In this document: one piece after another, positions 18,920 through 26,858 of the stretch
Layout of the letters: every line of letters starts with the position of its first letter
Numbering within the stretch: the first letter of the stretch is position 1
NCBI GenBank assembly: GCA_900315925.1
Contig: ONAV01000013.1
Coordinates: forward strand, 1-64,000
Length of the DNA stretch: 64,000 nucleotides
Reading direction: 5' to 3'
DNA from: an uncultured Selenomonadales bacterium
GTDB taxonomy: Bacteria > Bacillota > Negativicutes > Acidaminococcales > Acidaminococcaceae
Position numbers and translations under genes: made by a program
The notes under the pieces: generated by a model
What the model was told of the DNA's origin: nothing
The model's database searches: none
Seen by the model: the letters and a program-made list of their open reading frames with translations, nothing else

Positions 18920-19396
18920 ATGAGATGCCCGTTTTGTTCGTTTGAAGACAGTCGCGTCGTTGATTCCCGTTCCGTTGAAAATGGCGCATCGATTCGTCGC
19001 CGCAGGGAATGCCCCCAATGCAATCGGCGTTTTACTACATATGAGAAGTATGAAGAAACGCCGCTGGTGGTCAACAAAAAGGACGGAAGGCGGGAACTGT
19101 TTGACAGCTCGAAATTGTTTAACGGTTTGCTGAAAGCGTTTGAGAAACGTCCTGTATCTGTGGAAACCATTCAGGATATGGCTCATGAAATCGAACGGGA
19201 ACTGCGCCTGAAAGGGGAATCGGAAGTGACCAGCCGGGAAATCGGAGAGCTGGTAATGGAGCATCTGGAAAAGACGGATCAAATCGCTTATGTCCGTTTT
19301 GCTTCTGTGTATCGGCAGTTTGCAGATGTGCAGAATTTCATGCAGGAACTGCAGCGGATTATGGCCAACAATAAGTCGGAAGAGGCGAAGAAGTAA
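18920..19396 (+). CDS. nrdR: Transcriptional repressor NrdR
   Basis: NrdR represses ribonucleotide reductase genes in response to (d)ATP. The 158-residue protein has the N-terminal zinc ribbon (MRCPFCSFEDSRVVDSR and ECPQCNRRFTTYE, four cysteines) followed by an ATP-cone domain (VNKKDGRRELFDSSKLFNGLLKAFEKRPV). Its length is typical. It ends at a bidirectional terminator shared with rpsT. Confidence 0.97.
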   Translation: MRCPFCSFEDSRVVDSRSVENGASIRRRRECPQCNRRFTTYEKYEETPLVVNKKDGRRELFDSSKLFNGLLKAFEKRPVSVETIQDMAHEIERELRLKGESEVTSREIGELVMEHLEKTDQIAYVRFASVYRQFADVQNFMQELQRIMANNKSEEAKK

Positions 19397-19420
19397 ATTT
19401 GCACCGATTCAGGAAACAAA

Positions 19421-19456
19421 AAAACCTGCTTACTCAGTAAGCAGGTAATTTTTTTG
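19421..19456 (+). terminator. Bidirectional terminator between nrdR and rpsT
   Basis: CCTGCTTA (19425-19432) pairs with TAAGCAGG (19438-19445), flanked by an A-run on the left and AATTTTTTT on the right. It serves the convergent genes on both strands. Confidence 0.9.
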
Positions 19457-19461
19457 TGCTG

Positions 19462-19725
19462 TTATTCAGCAGCGTTTACTTTTTTGGCCAGTTTAGATTT
19501 TTTGCGGGCTGCGGCATTTTTGGAAATAACACCGCTCTGTGCCGCTTTATCCAGCAAGCTGGAAGCTTTCTTTAAGGTAACTTCGGCTTCCGCTTTATTT
19601 CCTTCGGCAACCTGTGCTTCTACTTTTTTAGCAGCAGTACGAACTGCGCTCTTTTCAGCTGCATTTTTGGCGCGACGTTCTGCGTCGGTCTTTACGCTGC
19701 GGATAGAAGATTTAATGTTAGGCAA
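19462..19725 (-). CDS. rpsT: 30S ribosomal protein S20
   Basis: S20 is a primary binding protein of 16S rRNA. The 87-residue product is Lys/Ala-rich and begins MPNIKSSIRSVKTDAERRAKN, as S20 proteins do. The start is TTG 19725: AGGAGGTG lies seven bases upstream, and the only other in-frame start, GTG 19734, is part of that ribosome site. A UUG start is also known for E. coli rpsT, where it limits translation and allows autoregulation. Confidence 0.95.
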   Translation of the reverse strand: MPNIKSSIRSVKTDAERRAKNAAEKSAVRTAAKKVEAQVAEGNKAEAEVTLKKASSLLDKAAQSGVISKNAAARKKSKLAKKVNAAE

Positions 19726-19759
19726 TGGATTCACCTCCTACTTTAACTTTTACCATAGT

Positions 19760-19788
19760 ATTTTACCACGTGAGTTTAGTTTATGCAA
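19760..19788 (-). promoter_or_regulatory. rpsT promoter
   Basis: On the - strand, TTGCAT (19788-19783) and TAAAAT (19765-19760) are separated by 17 bases, with an extended -10 TG. The position fits rpsT, 35 bases downstream. Confidence 0.7.
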
Positions 19789-19817
19789 GATGATTTTATA
19801 ATTACGGAAATAATTCT

Positions 19818-19845
19818 TTTACAAAAAATGAATATCGTATATAAT
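19818..19845 (+). promoter_or_regulatory. Candidate lepA promoter
   Basis: TTTACA (19818-19823) and TATAAT (19840-19845) are 16 bases apart, upstream of lepA and divergent from rpsT. Confidence 0.55.
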
Positions 19846-19902
19846 AACTAAGAAATACTAAATCAGATTATGGAAAGGAACGGCGTAAGCTGTAAAAAAT
19901 AC

Positions 19903-21708
19903 ATGCAAAAAGACCATATTCGCAACTTTTCAATTATTGCCCATATCGATCATGGCAAATCCACGCTGGCCGACCGGCTCATTGAGATGACCGGTACCCT
20001 GTCCAAACGGGAAATGGAAGAACAGATCCTGGACTCCATGGACCTGGAAAAGGAACGGGGCATTACGATCAAGGATCAGGCGGTGCAGAGCATCTATCGT
20101 GCCAAAAACGGCGAAGACTACATGCTGAATTTTATTGATACCCCCGGTCATGTTGATTTCAATTATGAAGTGTCCCGTGCGCTGGCAGCCTGTGAAGGGG
20201 CGCTGCTGGTTATCGACGCCAGCCAGGGCATTGAGGCCCAGACGCTGGCTAACACATACCTGGCGTTAGATAATAATCTGGAGATTATTCCGGTCATCAA
20301 CAAAATCGATTTGCCCAGCGCCGACCCGGATAAGGTCCGGAAAGAAATTGAGGACGTTATCGGCATTGACGCCAGCGAGGCGGTGTTGTGCAGCGCTAAG
20401 ACCGGGGAAGGCGTAGATGAAATACTGGAAGCTATCGTCCAGCGGATTCCCGCTCCGGACTGCGATGACGACAAACCGTTAAAAGCATTGGTATTTGATT
20501 CTAAATTTGATTCCTACAAAGGTGTGCTTTTATATTTGCGTGTTTACGACGGAACGATCCGAAAAGGCATGAAGATAGAGATGATGGCTACCGGAGCCAC
20601 CTACGAAGTAACGGAAGTAGGCGTGTTTAAACCGGCGCCGGTGAACGTAGATGTGCTGCGGGCCGGTGAGGTAGGTTTTCTGGCGGCCGCCATTAAAACG
20701 GTAGGCGAGGCCCGGGTAGGCGACACGGTAACGGATGCCAACCATCCGGCCGGGGAACCGTTGCCCGGTTACCGGAAAGCTACGCCGATGGTGTTCTGCG
20801 GATTGTATCCGGTGGAAAATACGGATTATGACAATTTGCGGGATGCTTTGGAAAAGCTGCATTTGAATGACGCGTCACTGCTGTTTGAGCCGGAAACGTC
20901 TACTGCGCTGGGCTTTGGTTTCCGCTGCGGATTTCTGGGCCTGCTTCACATGGATGTCATCAAGGAACGGCTGGAACGGGAATACAAACTGGATCTGATC
21001 ACTACGGCGCCTAACGTTGTGTATCAGATTAATAAAACCAACGGGGACATCGAGCTGGTGGATAATCCCTCTGCATTTCCGGATCCGACTGTGATTGCAG
21101 AGGTTGCAGAGCCCTACGTTACAGCGACGATCATCGTTCCAAAAGATTACGTTGGCGCTGTAATGGAACTGTCACAGGAAAAACGGGGCGAATACCAGAA
21201 CATGACATATCTGGACGAAGACCGCGTTATGATTCATTATTCACTGCCCCTGTCCGAAATTATTTACGATTATTTTGATCGCCTGAAAAGCTGCAGCCGG
21301 GGTTATGCTTCCCTGGATTACGAATTGGCCGGCTATAAGCCCAGCGATCTGGTGAAGGTGGATATTCTGCTGAACGGCGACCAGGTTGACGCGTTATCGG
21401 CCATCGTGCACCGGGAGAATGCCCAGGTACAGGGGCGTCGGCTGGTGGAACGGCTGCGGAGCCTGATTCCCCGTCAGCAGTTCGCCATTCCCGTACAGGC
21501 GGCTATCGGCAACAAGGTCATCGCCCGGGAAGATGTGGCGGCGCTGCGCAAAGATGTGCTGGCCAAATGCTATGGCGGCGACATCACTCGGAAACGCAAG
21601 CTGCTGGAAAAACAGAAAGCCGGTAAAAAACGCATGAAGCAGGTAGGCACGGTAGAGCTGCCTCAGGAAGCGTTCATGGCGATTTTAAGCATGGAGAAAA
21701 AGAAATAA
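19903..21708 (+). CDS. lepA: Elongation factor 4 (ribosome back-translocase)
   Basis: LepA/EF4 is a translational GTPase that remobilises stalled ribosomes. The 601-residue protein carries [21 protein letters not shown] (P-loop), [34 protein letters not shown], then domains II, III and V, and the LepA-specific C-terminal domain with the basic [25 protein letters not shown] 19903 begins the conserved N-terminus; an in-frame ATG at 19870 would add 11 residues. Neither has a clear Shine-Dalgarno. hemW usually follows lepA closely; here about 6.4 kb of accessory genes intervene. Confidence 0.97.
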   Translation: MQKDHIRNFSIIAHIDHGKSTLADRLIEMTGTLSKREMEEQILDSMDLEKERGITIKDQAVQSIYRAKNGEDYMLNFIDTPGHVDFNYEVSRALAACEGALLVIDASQGIEAQTLANTYLALDNNLEIIPVINKIDLPSADPDKVRKEIEDVIGIDASEAVLCSAKTGEGVDEILEAIVQRIPAPDCDDDKPLKALVFDSKFDSYKGVLLYLRVYDGTIRKGMKIEMMATGATYEVTEVGVFKPAPVNVDVLRAGEVGFLAAAIKTVGEARVGDTVTDANHPAGEPLPGYRKATPMVFCGLYPVENTDYDNLRDALEKLHLNDASLLFEPETSTALGFGFRCGFLGLLHMDVIKERLEREYKLDLITTAPNVVYQINKTNGDIELVDNPSAFPDPTVIAEVAEPYVTATIIVPKDYVGAVMELSQEKRGEYQNMTYLDEDRVMIHYSLPLSEIIYDYFDRLKSCSRGYASLDYELAGYKPSDLVKVDILLNGDQVDALSAIVHRENAQVQGRRLVERLRSLIPRQQFAIPVQAAIGNKVIAREDVAALRKDVLAKCYGGDITRKRKLLEKQKAGKKRMKQVGTVELPQEAFMAILSMEKKK

Positions 21709-21800
21709 AAAAGTAATTCTTTAAGTGTCAATTTTAACGTATCAGTTTTGTATATATAATAAAGGGTTTCATAGTTTTGTGGTTTGGGAGGGATTTTACT

Positions 21801-22079
21801 ATGCCAATCAACAAGGATGTAATCACGAAAGAAATGTTTTTAAAAGCTTTGCAATGTAAGACTGCAGACGAATTGATTGCGTTAGCCAAGGCTGACGGAA
21901 TCGAATTGACGAAAGAGGAAGGAGAAGCCTACATGGCGGAACTGGCTGACGTCGAATTGGATAAGGAGGTCCTACAGAAGGTTGCCGGTGGCGTCTGCTG
22001 GGATAACTGCCCGACGGAAGGCCAGTGCGGACATCATGTCTGTGGTACCGTAGGCTGGGAAAATTTCAAGGGATGCTGA
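21801..22079 (+). CDS. Nif11-like leader peptide, RiPP precursor 1
   Basis: This 92-residue protein has the Nif11-type leader (MPINKDVITKEMFLKALQC..., then ELIALAKADGIELTKEEGEAYMAEL). It ends in VAGG, the double-Gly site expected to be cut by a C39-type peptidase. The core that follows has 28 residues with five cysteines, two histidines and two tryptophans. This layout is that of a ribosomally made, modified peptide. Start ATG 21801 follows GGGAGGG. It is the first of four paralogues; no LanM, YcaO or rSAM maturase is nearby. Confidence 0.85.
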   Translation: MPINKDVITKEMFLKALQCKTADELIALAKADGIELTKEEGEAYMAELADVELDKEVLQKVAGGVCWDNCPTEGQCGHHVCGTVGWENFKGC

Positions 22080-22100
22080 CGGATTGAGAGGTAAGATGAT

Positions 22101-22337
22101 ATGGCAATCAACAAAAATGAAATTACAAAAGAAATGTTGGAAAAGGCTATGCAGTGCAAGTCTGTCGACGAACTGATGGCGCTGGCTAAGGCGGAAGGGT
22201 TTGAGATTACGAAAGACGAAGCGGAAGCCTATTTCGCGGAATTTGCCGACGTTGAGCTGGATGAAAAAGCGCTGCGAAACGTAGCGGGCGGTACTTGCAA
22301 CCTGGAGGGCACCAGTTGCTGGACGCTGAGCAATTAG
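22101..22337 (+). CDS. Nif11-like leader peptide, RiPP precursor 2
   Basis: The 78-residue paralogue of the gene 21 bases upstream has the same leader (MAINKNEITKEMLEKAMQC, ELMALAKAEGFEITKDEAEAYFAEF) and cleavage site VAGG. Its core is only 14 residues, TCNLEGTSCWTLSN, with two cysteines and three Thr plus two Ser. Thr/Ser together with Cys would suit thioether formation, but this is only inference. GAGAGGT precedes ATG 22101. The leader shares a nearly identical stretch of DNA with precursor 3, indicating recent duplication. Confidence 0.85.
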   Translation: MAINKNEITKEMLEKAMQCKSVDELMALAKAEGFEITKDEAEAYFAEFADVELDEKALRNVAGGTCNLEGTSCWTLSN

Positions 22338-22410
22338 TGAAATATTCAGGTTTCAAAAAATAAACTGGCGTTATTTCAATTACGTGTTTTTACGAGGGGG
22401 ATTTTTCATC

Positions 22411-22659
22411 ATGCCGATCAACAAAAAGGAAATCACAAAAGAAATGTTGGAAAAGGCTATGCAGTGTAAAACAGCGGAAGAGTTAATAGCGCTGGCAAAG
22501 GCTGAAGGCATTGAGGTTACCAAAGCCGAGGCAGAAGCATACTTGGCGGAGTTATCCGACGCTGAACTGGACGATAAAGTGCTGAAGAATGTTGCCGGCG
22601 GTGGCTGCTGGAATTGCCTGGATAATTGCGGGGTTGATAACTGTCCTTGCAGGGATTAG
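22411..22659 (+). CDS. Nif11-like leader peptide, RiPP precursor 3
   Basis: The 82-residue paralogue has leader MPINKKEITKEMLEKAMQC..., ending VAGG. Its core of 18 residues, GCWNCLDNCGVDNCPCRD, has five cysteines and no Ser or Thr. This differs strongly from core 2, so a dehydratase-type lanthipeptide enzyme could not act on it alone; disulfides, sactionine-type links or metal binding are alternatives. ATG 22411 has GAGGGGGA upstream. Confidence 0.85.
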   Translation: MPINKKEITKEMLEKAMQCKTAEELIALAKAEGIEVTKAEAEAYLAELSDAELDDKVLKNVAGGGCWNCLDNCGVDNCPCRD

Positions 22660-22720
22660 GTAAAGTACCCTGTGGTTAAGTTATACAAGTCCCGATTTGC
22701 AAAAAGTGAAAAACGGTGAA

Positions 22721-22761
22721 CTGTCAATGACAGATTGCCAAAACAAAAGCTGTCAATGACA
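22721..22761. promoter_or_regulatory. Paired palindromes, possible operator
   Basis: The 12-mer CTGTCAATGACA occurs at 22721-22732 and 22750-22761, 29 bp apart. Each copy contains the palindrome TGTCA-A-TGACA. Two spaced dyads between precursor 3 and the FAD oxidoreductase gene look like a regulator site, but no regulator gene is present nearby. Confidence 0.45.
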
Positions 22762-22768
22762 CTTTGCA

Positions 22769-22800
22769 ACAGCCGTGGACTTTTCTGCGGCTGTTTTGTT
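22769..22800 (+). terminator. Terminator after the three Nif11 genes
   Basis: ACAGCCG (22769-22775) pairs with CGGCTGT (22788-22794), followed by TTTTGTT. A closely similar hairpin ends the fourth Nif11 gene at 24894, suggesting that both gene ends derive from one duplication. Confidence 0.75.
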
Positions 22801-22857
22801 CATATTTGTCGTGCATGTTGAAACGTTATGCAGGACTCAACTATGTGGGGGCTGGTT

Positions 22858-23889
22858 ATGAAACGAATTCGTGTTGATTTTTTGATTGTCGGGGCCGGGC
22901 TTGCCGGTTCTGTCGCGGGATTTTTGCTGAAAAAGGCCGGCGCTGATGTGCTGGCCCTTGAACTGCTGGACGCGAAGACGAAGGAAAAGCTCTGCGGCGG
23001 TATCATGAATAAAAGGGCGCTTACGCAGGTTGCGGAGGTGTTTGGCGAAGACTGCATGGATACATTGCGGCCTATGCATATCGAAAAAGTATGGGACCGG
23101 TATGCAGGGCTTGAAATACTCATAGAGTCGGATGTTTATTACGCCTTACCCCGCAAACGTCTGGACGATTACTGCCTGGAACGGTATCTGCAAGCGGGCG
23201 GAATGCTGCAGGACCGGACGACGGTACGCGAGATCGATGACAGCGCCGGCGTTGCCATATGTGACGATCTTCGCACCGGGGAGACGTTCGAAGTTGAATT
23301 TGGCCGCATCATTGGAGCGGACGGGGCCATGTCGGCAGTACGCCGCCTGCTTACCGGAAGAAACCAGCGGGTTGGGATTACGCTGGAAGGAGTGGTTCCG
23401 CTGACAAGCCGGGACGGAGTATTTGAATATCTTTCCCGGGAGGTGGGATACAGCTGGTATATTCCACGGGGAGAGGATGCCGTTGTTGGCTGCGGCATTC
23501 ATCCCGGCAATGCGGAAACTTGCCGGGAAGGGATGAATGCGCTTTGCCGGGGTCTGCAGATAGAAGAACCGCATAATGTGCGCGGAGCAGCCATCCCCAC
23601 GGGAGACGACATGTTGTTGGAATACGGCAGGCGAACCTGTTTTGTGGGAGATGCTGCCGGTCTGATTGCAGCATCCTCCGGGGCAGGAATCGAACTGGCA
23701 GTAATATCGGCGCGGCTGTTGTCCGAATCGCTGCTGAACGGAAATTCCTATACAGAAGCCATGAAACCCAAAACGGATTATATTGCGAGGTTGGCTCAGG
23801 ATGCAAAGAAAAGTTACTTTGTGTACCGGTTTTTCATTATGCGTAAAGGAAGACCCGCAAAGCCGTTTGTTTCTGAAAAGACGCGCTGA
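22858..23889 (+). CDS. FAD-dependent oxidoreductase, geranylgeranyl reductase family
   Basis: The 343-residue protein starts with an FAD-binding Rossmann motif (DFLIVGAGLAGSVAGFLLKKAGADVLALE) and has a PRKRLD motif typical of this family. A second dinucleotide contact is in GADGAMSAVRR, and the flavin-binding FVGDAAGLIAASSGAGIELA lies near the C-terminus. This places it among geranylgeranyl-reductase-like flavoenzymes. The substrate is unknown; family members reduce prenyl chains or oxidise varied small molecules. It stands between Nif11 precursors 3 and 4, so a peptide-tailoring role is possible but unproven. ATG 22858 has GGGGG upstream; ATG 22828 is an in-frame alternative. Confidence 0.85.
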   Translation: MKRIRVDFLIVGAGLAGSVAGFLLKKAGADVLALELLDAKTKEKLCGGIMNKRALTQVAEVFGEDCMDTLRPMHIEKVWDRYAGLEILIESDVYYALPRKRLDDYCLERYLQAGGMLQDRTTVREIDDSAGVAICDDLRTGETFEVEFGRIIGADGAMSAVRRLLTGRNQRVGITLEGVVPLTSRDGVFEYLSREVGYSWYIPRGEDAVVGCGIHPGNAETCREGMNALCRGLQIEEPHNVRGAAIPTGDDMLLEYGRRTCFVGDAAGLIAASSGAGIELAVISARLLSESLLNGNSYTEAMKPKTDYIARLAQDAKKSYFVYRFFIMRKGRPAKPFVSEKTR

Positions 23890-23996
23890 AAAATGCAGCT
23901 GCAGTTTTACTTCGCAAAGTTTTTAATGATATAATTATTAAAAATCCATCAGCGTCAATCTGGATGAATCTGTCTTGTTTATATAATAAAACACAC

Positions 23997-24398
23997 ATGA
24001 AAACAATAAGAGTTGTTGCTGCAGTAATATGCGATTCTATTTGTGAAAAGAAAAAAATATTTGCTACGGCAAGGGGCTATGGCGATTTTAAAGGCCAGTG
24101 GGAATTTCCCGGCGGAAAGATTGAAGAAGGAGAAACTTCCCAGCAGGCGCTTGTCAGGGAAATCTGGGAAGAACTGGAAACAAAGATTACAGTAGGAGAT
24201 TTGATCACCACAATTGAATATGATTATCCTGCATTCCATTTGTCCATGGATTGTTTTTGGTGTGAGGTTGCGGAAGGTGAACTGAAATTGTTGGAAGCGG
24301 AAGAAGCCCGGTGGCTTACAAAAGATACACTCTTTGATGTTGAATGGCTTCCGGCTGACATAACCATAGTGGAGGAAATTAAAAAACAATTGAAGTAA
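23997..24398 (+). CDS. NUDIX hydrolase, MutT-like
   Basis: The 133-residue protein contains the NUDIX box GGKIEEGETSQQALVREIWEEL (GX5EX7REVXEELT form). MutT-like proteins hydrolyse oxidised (d)NTPs such as 8-oxo-dGTP; EARWLTKDTL and the C-terminal region fit this group. The start at ATG 23997 matches family N-termini but has no Shine-Dalgarno. A TATAAT at 23982-23987 lies only ten bases before it, suggesting a near-leaderless mRNA. The in-frame ATG 23964 also lacks a ribosome site. Confidence 0.88.
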   Translation: MKTIRVVAAVICDSICEKKKIFATARGYGDFKGQWEFPGGKIEEGETSQQALVREIWEELETKITVGDLITTIEYDYPAFHLSMDCFWCEVAEGELKLLEAEEARWLTKDTLFDVEWLPADITIVEEIKKQLK

Positions 24399-24581
24399 TT
24401 CTTTATTCAGATGCTTAATATGATAATGCAGGCAAACTGAATCATTATATAAAGACAGGAAGCGAAAAGAATGATAGCAATGGCTTTTCAATAAAAACAG
24501 AGGTTGCTTACATTTCGTTTTTCGTTTAAAATGTATAATATAGGCACTTTGGATATTGTTTTGTGAAAGGTGGTAGTTGTT

Positions 24582-24830
24582 ATGCCGATCAACAGAAATG
24601 AACTGACAAAAGAAATGGTCATAAAAGCCCTGCAGTGCAAGGATGCCGATGAACTGATCGTGTTGGCGAAGACCGGCGGCATCGAGTTGACGAAAGAAGA
24701 GGCCGAAACCTACATGGCGGAACTGGCTGATTTCGAACTGGATGGCGAAAACCTGAAAAAAGTCTCCGGAGGCATTTTCGAATGCTATATGAGAAATGAT
24801 TGCATGTATGCGTTTGACGATTGGAAATAA
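24582..24830 (+). CDS. Nif11-like leader peptide, RiPP precursor 4
   Basis: The 82-residue paralogue has leader MPINRNELTKEMVIKALQC..., ending in VSGG. Its core is 18 residues, IFECYMRNDCMYAFDDWK, with two cysteines and several aromatic residues. It lies about 1.9 kb from the other three precursors, with its own upstream TATAAT (24534-24539), ribosome site AAAGGTGG and terminator. The core differs from all the others, while the leader is well conserved. Confidence 0.85.
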   Translation: MPINRNELTKEMVIKALQCKDADELIVLAKTGGIELTKEEAETYMAELADFELDGENLKKVSGGIFECYMRNDCMYAFDDWK

Positions 24831-24893
24831 CGCGGATTAACGTGGATTGTTTTATCCGATATATTTCAGGATTCATCATTCATATTGAGCGAA

Positions 24894-24928
24894 ACAGCTG
24901 TGGAGTTATTTTCTGCAGCTGTTTTTTA
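24894..24928 (+). terminator. Terminator after Nif11 precursor 4
   Basis: ACAGCTG (24894-24900) pairs with CAGCTGT (24916-24922), followed by TTTTTTAT. It resembles the hairpin at 22769 in stem and loop. Confidence 0.8.
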
Positions 24929-25001
24929 TAATGAAGATAGACGGGACAGTTGCTAATAACGTAATAAAATGCGGCAGTTCTGCAGAAAGGGGAGTAAGGG
25001 A

Positions 25002-25148
25002 ATGGATAAGCAGAGCAAGAAATATGATATAAAAGATAAGAAGGTTATCGTAGACCTGTTCGTTCTATGGCTCGCGTTGACCGCGCTTTCCTGCGCGGCG
25101 ATCAATCTTCATATCTCGTTGAATAAGCTGGGGAAAAAGGAAGAATAG
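25002..25148 (+). CDS. Small single-span membrane protein
   Basis: The 48-codon frame begins at ATG 25002 behind GAAAGGGGAGTAAGGG, an unusually strong ribosome site. It encodes a basic N-terminus (MDKQSKKYDIKDKK), a hydrophobic stretch (VIVDLFVLWLALTALSCAA) and a basic/acidic tail (LNKLGKKEE). The layout suggests a small membrane protein with an N-in helix. I recognise no family. It lies between the Nif11 block and the GlcD-type gene. Confidence 0.6.
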   Translation: MDKQSKKYDIKDKKVIVDLFVLWLALTALSCAAINLHISLNKLGKKEE

Positions 25149-25195
25149 CGTAGAGGAGTAACTTGCGTTAAATTTTTTATATTTTCAGAAGGTTG

Positions 25196-25298
25196 TTGCG
25201 TTATGGAATTAGAGTGTGATACAATAAAAATGATTTTAAGATGGAAATTACTATGAAATTTGAACAAAAATATAGTATTACATCTTTACGTAAAGATG
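25196..25298 (+). promoter_or_regulatory. glcD-type gene promoter and palindromic operator candidate
   Basis: TTGCGT (25196-25201) and an extended -10 TGATACAAT (25217-25225) have an 18-base spacer. In the leader, CATCTTTACGTAAAGATG (25281-25298) is a perfect 18-bp palindrome, 28 bases before the start codon. It may bind a repressor. Confidence 0.5.
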
Positions 25299-25326
25299 AT
25301 CATTCTTTGATTAAAAGGAGGATATT

Positions 25327-26751
25327 ATGTCTTTTCAATCCCTGACCCCTGAAGTACTTGCACAACTTACCGCCGCGCTCCCCGAAAGCGTTCTGACCGG
25401 GGACCAGATCAGCGAAGACTATGCCCACGATGAGATGGTGTCCGCCGGTTTCCGTATGCCGGACGCTGTAGTGATGGCGCGGTCGACAGAAGAGGTTTCA
25501 AAAGCCTGCAAAATTCTGTACGAGAATAACATCCCCATCATTCCCCGCGGAGCCGGAACCGGGCTCAGCGGCGGATGTGCGCCAATCTGCGGCGGTGTGG
25601 TCATTGATACGACGAAGATGAATCATATTCTGCGCTGGGATTTGGACAATGGCCTTGTTCACATTGAAGCCGGCGTCCTGTTGGCTGACCTGACTGCCGC
25701 CTGCACGGAACGCGGCATGTTCTATCCGCCTGACCCCGGCCAACGGTTTGCTGCGGTGGGTGGAAACGTGGCCACCAATGCCGGTGGGATGCGTGCCGTG
25801 AAATACGGCTGCACCCGTGAATATGTCCGCACCATGACGGTGGTGCTTCCCGACGGCCGTGTGGTGAAGCTGGGCGGTGAACCCAGCAAAAACAGCTCCG
25901 GGTATTCCCTCCTGCATCTGCTGATTGGTTCTGAAGGGACATTGGGAATCATCACGGAAATTGGACTGAAACTCATCCCCCAGCCAAAATTCCAGGTTTC
26001 CCTTCTGGGAATGTTTGAGGATTTGGAGGCCTGTATCCGTTGCGTGCCTGTGGTCAAGCATTCCGGGCTGGATCCCCAGTCTCTGGAATTTATGCCCCGT
26101 TCCAATGTAGAACGGGCGGAGAAATTCACGGAAAAGGTGGTCTATCCTGCCGTGAGTGAGGGGACAAACGTGGGAGCATATCTTCTCACTACCTTTGATT
26201 GCCGCCGGGAAGAGGAGATGGAAGAGACCATGGAGGCGGCCGCTGAGGTTATGCTGGAAGGCGGTGCGCTGGATGTGCTCGTATTTGATAATGCCAATGC
26301 GATGAAAGCGGCCTGGGATATGCGCAGAGCCGTGCCGGAAGCCATCCTTGAAACCTATGACAAGGTAGAGGAATGCGACATCGTGGTTCCCATCAGTTAC
26401 ATCGCGGAGATTGTGGAATATGCCCAGAGCCTGGCAGATGAAGTAGGTCTGGATATTAATACCTACGGACACGCCGGGGACGGCAACATCCATATCAAAC
26501 TCTGTGCTAATGGCATGGAGGAACAGGAATTCCGCGCCCGTTCGGATAAGTTCCTGGATCTGATTTATGCGAAAGGCAAGGGAATGAACGCCCTGATCTC
26601 CGGAGAACACGGTATCGGAGCTGTTTCCGTCCGGCGTCTGGAGGACTATGTAGGCAGTGATGTGATGCAGCTGATGCAGGGCATCAAGGCGGTATTCGAT
26701 CCGAAAGGTCTTTTGAATCCGGGCAAGGTCTGCACGTATGTGAAAGACTGA
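25327..26751 (+). CDS. FAD-binding 2-hydroxyacid dehydrogenase, GlcD family
   Basis: The 474-residue protein is a PCMH-type FAD enzyme of the GlcD / D-lactate dehydrogenase family, oxidising a D-2-hydroxyacid (glycolate, D-lactate or D-2-hydroxyglutarate) to the keto acid. It has the FAD-binding PIIPRGAGTGLSGGCAP, VGGNVATNAGGMRAVKYG and GSEGTLGIITE, and the C-terminal YGHAGDGNIH and SGEHGIGAVSVRRL. The substrate cannot be read from the sequence; no GlcE/GlcF, lactate permease or Etf gene adjoins it. AAAGGAGGATATT precedes ATG 25327. Confidence 0.92.
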   Translation: MSFQSLTPEVLAQLTAALPESVLTGDQISEDYAHDEMVSAGFRMPDAVVMARSTEEVSKACKILYENNIPIIPRGAGTGLSGGCAPICGGVVIDTTKMNHILRWDLDNGLVHIEAGVLLADLTAACTERGMFYPPDPGQRFAAVGGNVATNAGGMRAVKYGCTREYVRTMTVVLPDGRVVKLGGEPSKNSSGYSLLHLLIGSEGTLGIITEIGLKLIPQPKFQVSLLGMFEDLEACIRCVPVVKHSGLDPQSLEFMPRSNVERAEKFTEKVVYPAVSEGTNVGAYLLTTFDCRREEEMEETMEAAAEVMLEGGALDVLVFDNANAMKAAWDMRRAVPEAILETYDKVEECDIVVPISYIAEIVEYAQSLADEVGLDINTYGHAGDGNIHIKLCANGMEEQEFRARSDKFLDLIYAKGKGMNALISGEHGIGAVSVRRLEDYVGSDVMQLMQGIKAVFDPKGLLNPGKVCTYVKD

Positions 26752-26781
26752 CATGACAGTTTAGTTAGTTTCAGTAAACAA

Positions 26782-26811
26782 GGCCGGTATTTCAGGTACC
26801 GGTCTTTTTTT
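26782..26811 (+). terminator. Terminator after the GlcD-type gene
   Basis: GGCCGGTA pairs with TACCGGTC around TTTCAGG, followed by seven T. Immediately after it an extended -10 (TGGTATAAT, 26811-26819) probably starts the next gene's transcript. Confidence 0.85.
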
Positions 26812-26858
26812 GGTATAATAATCTTGTAACAGCAAGAAGAAAAGGAAAGAATAGTAAC

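Noticed and set aside
25498-26754. Open frame of 418 codons on the - strand opposite the GlcD-type gene
   Set aside because: It covers the real gene on the opposite strand and shows no motif; treated as a shadow.
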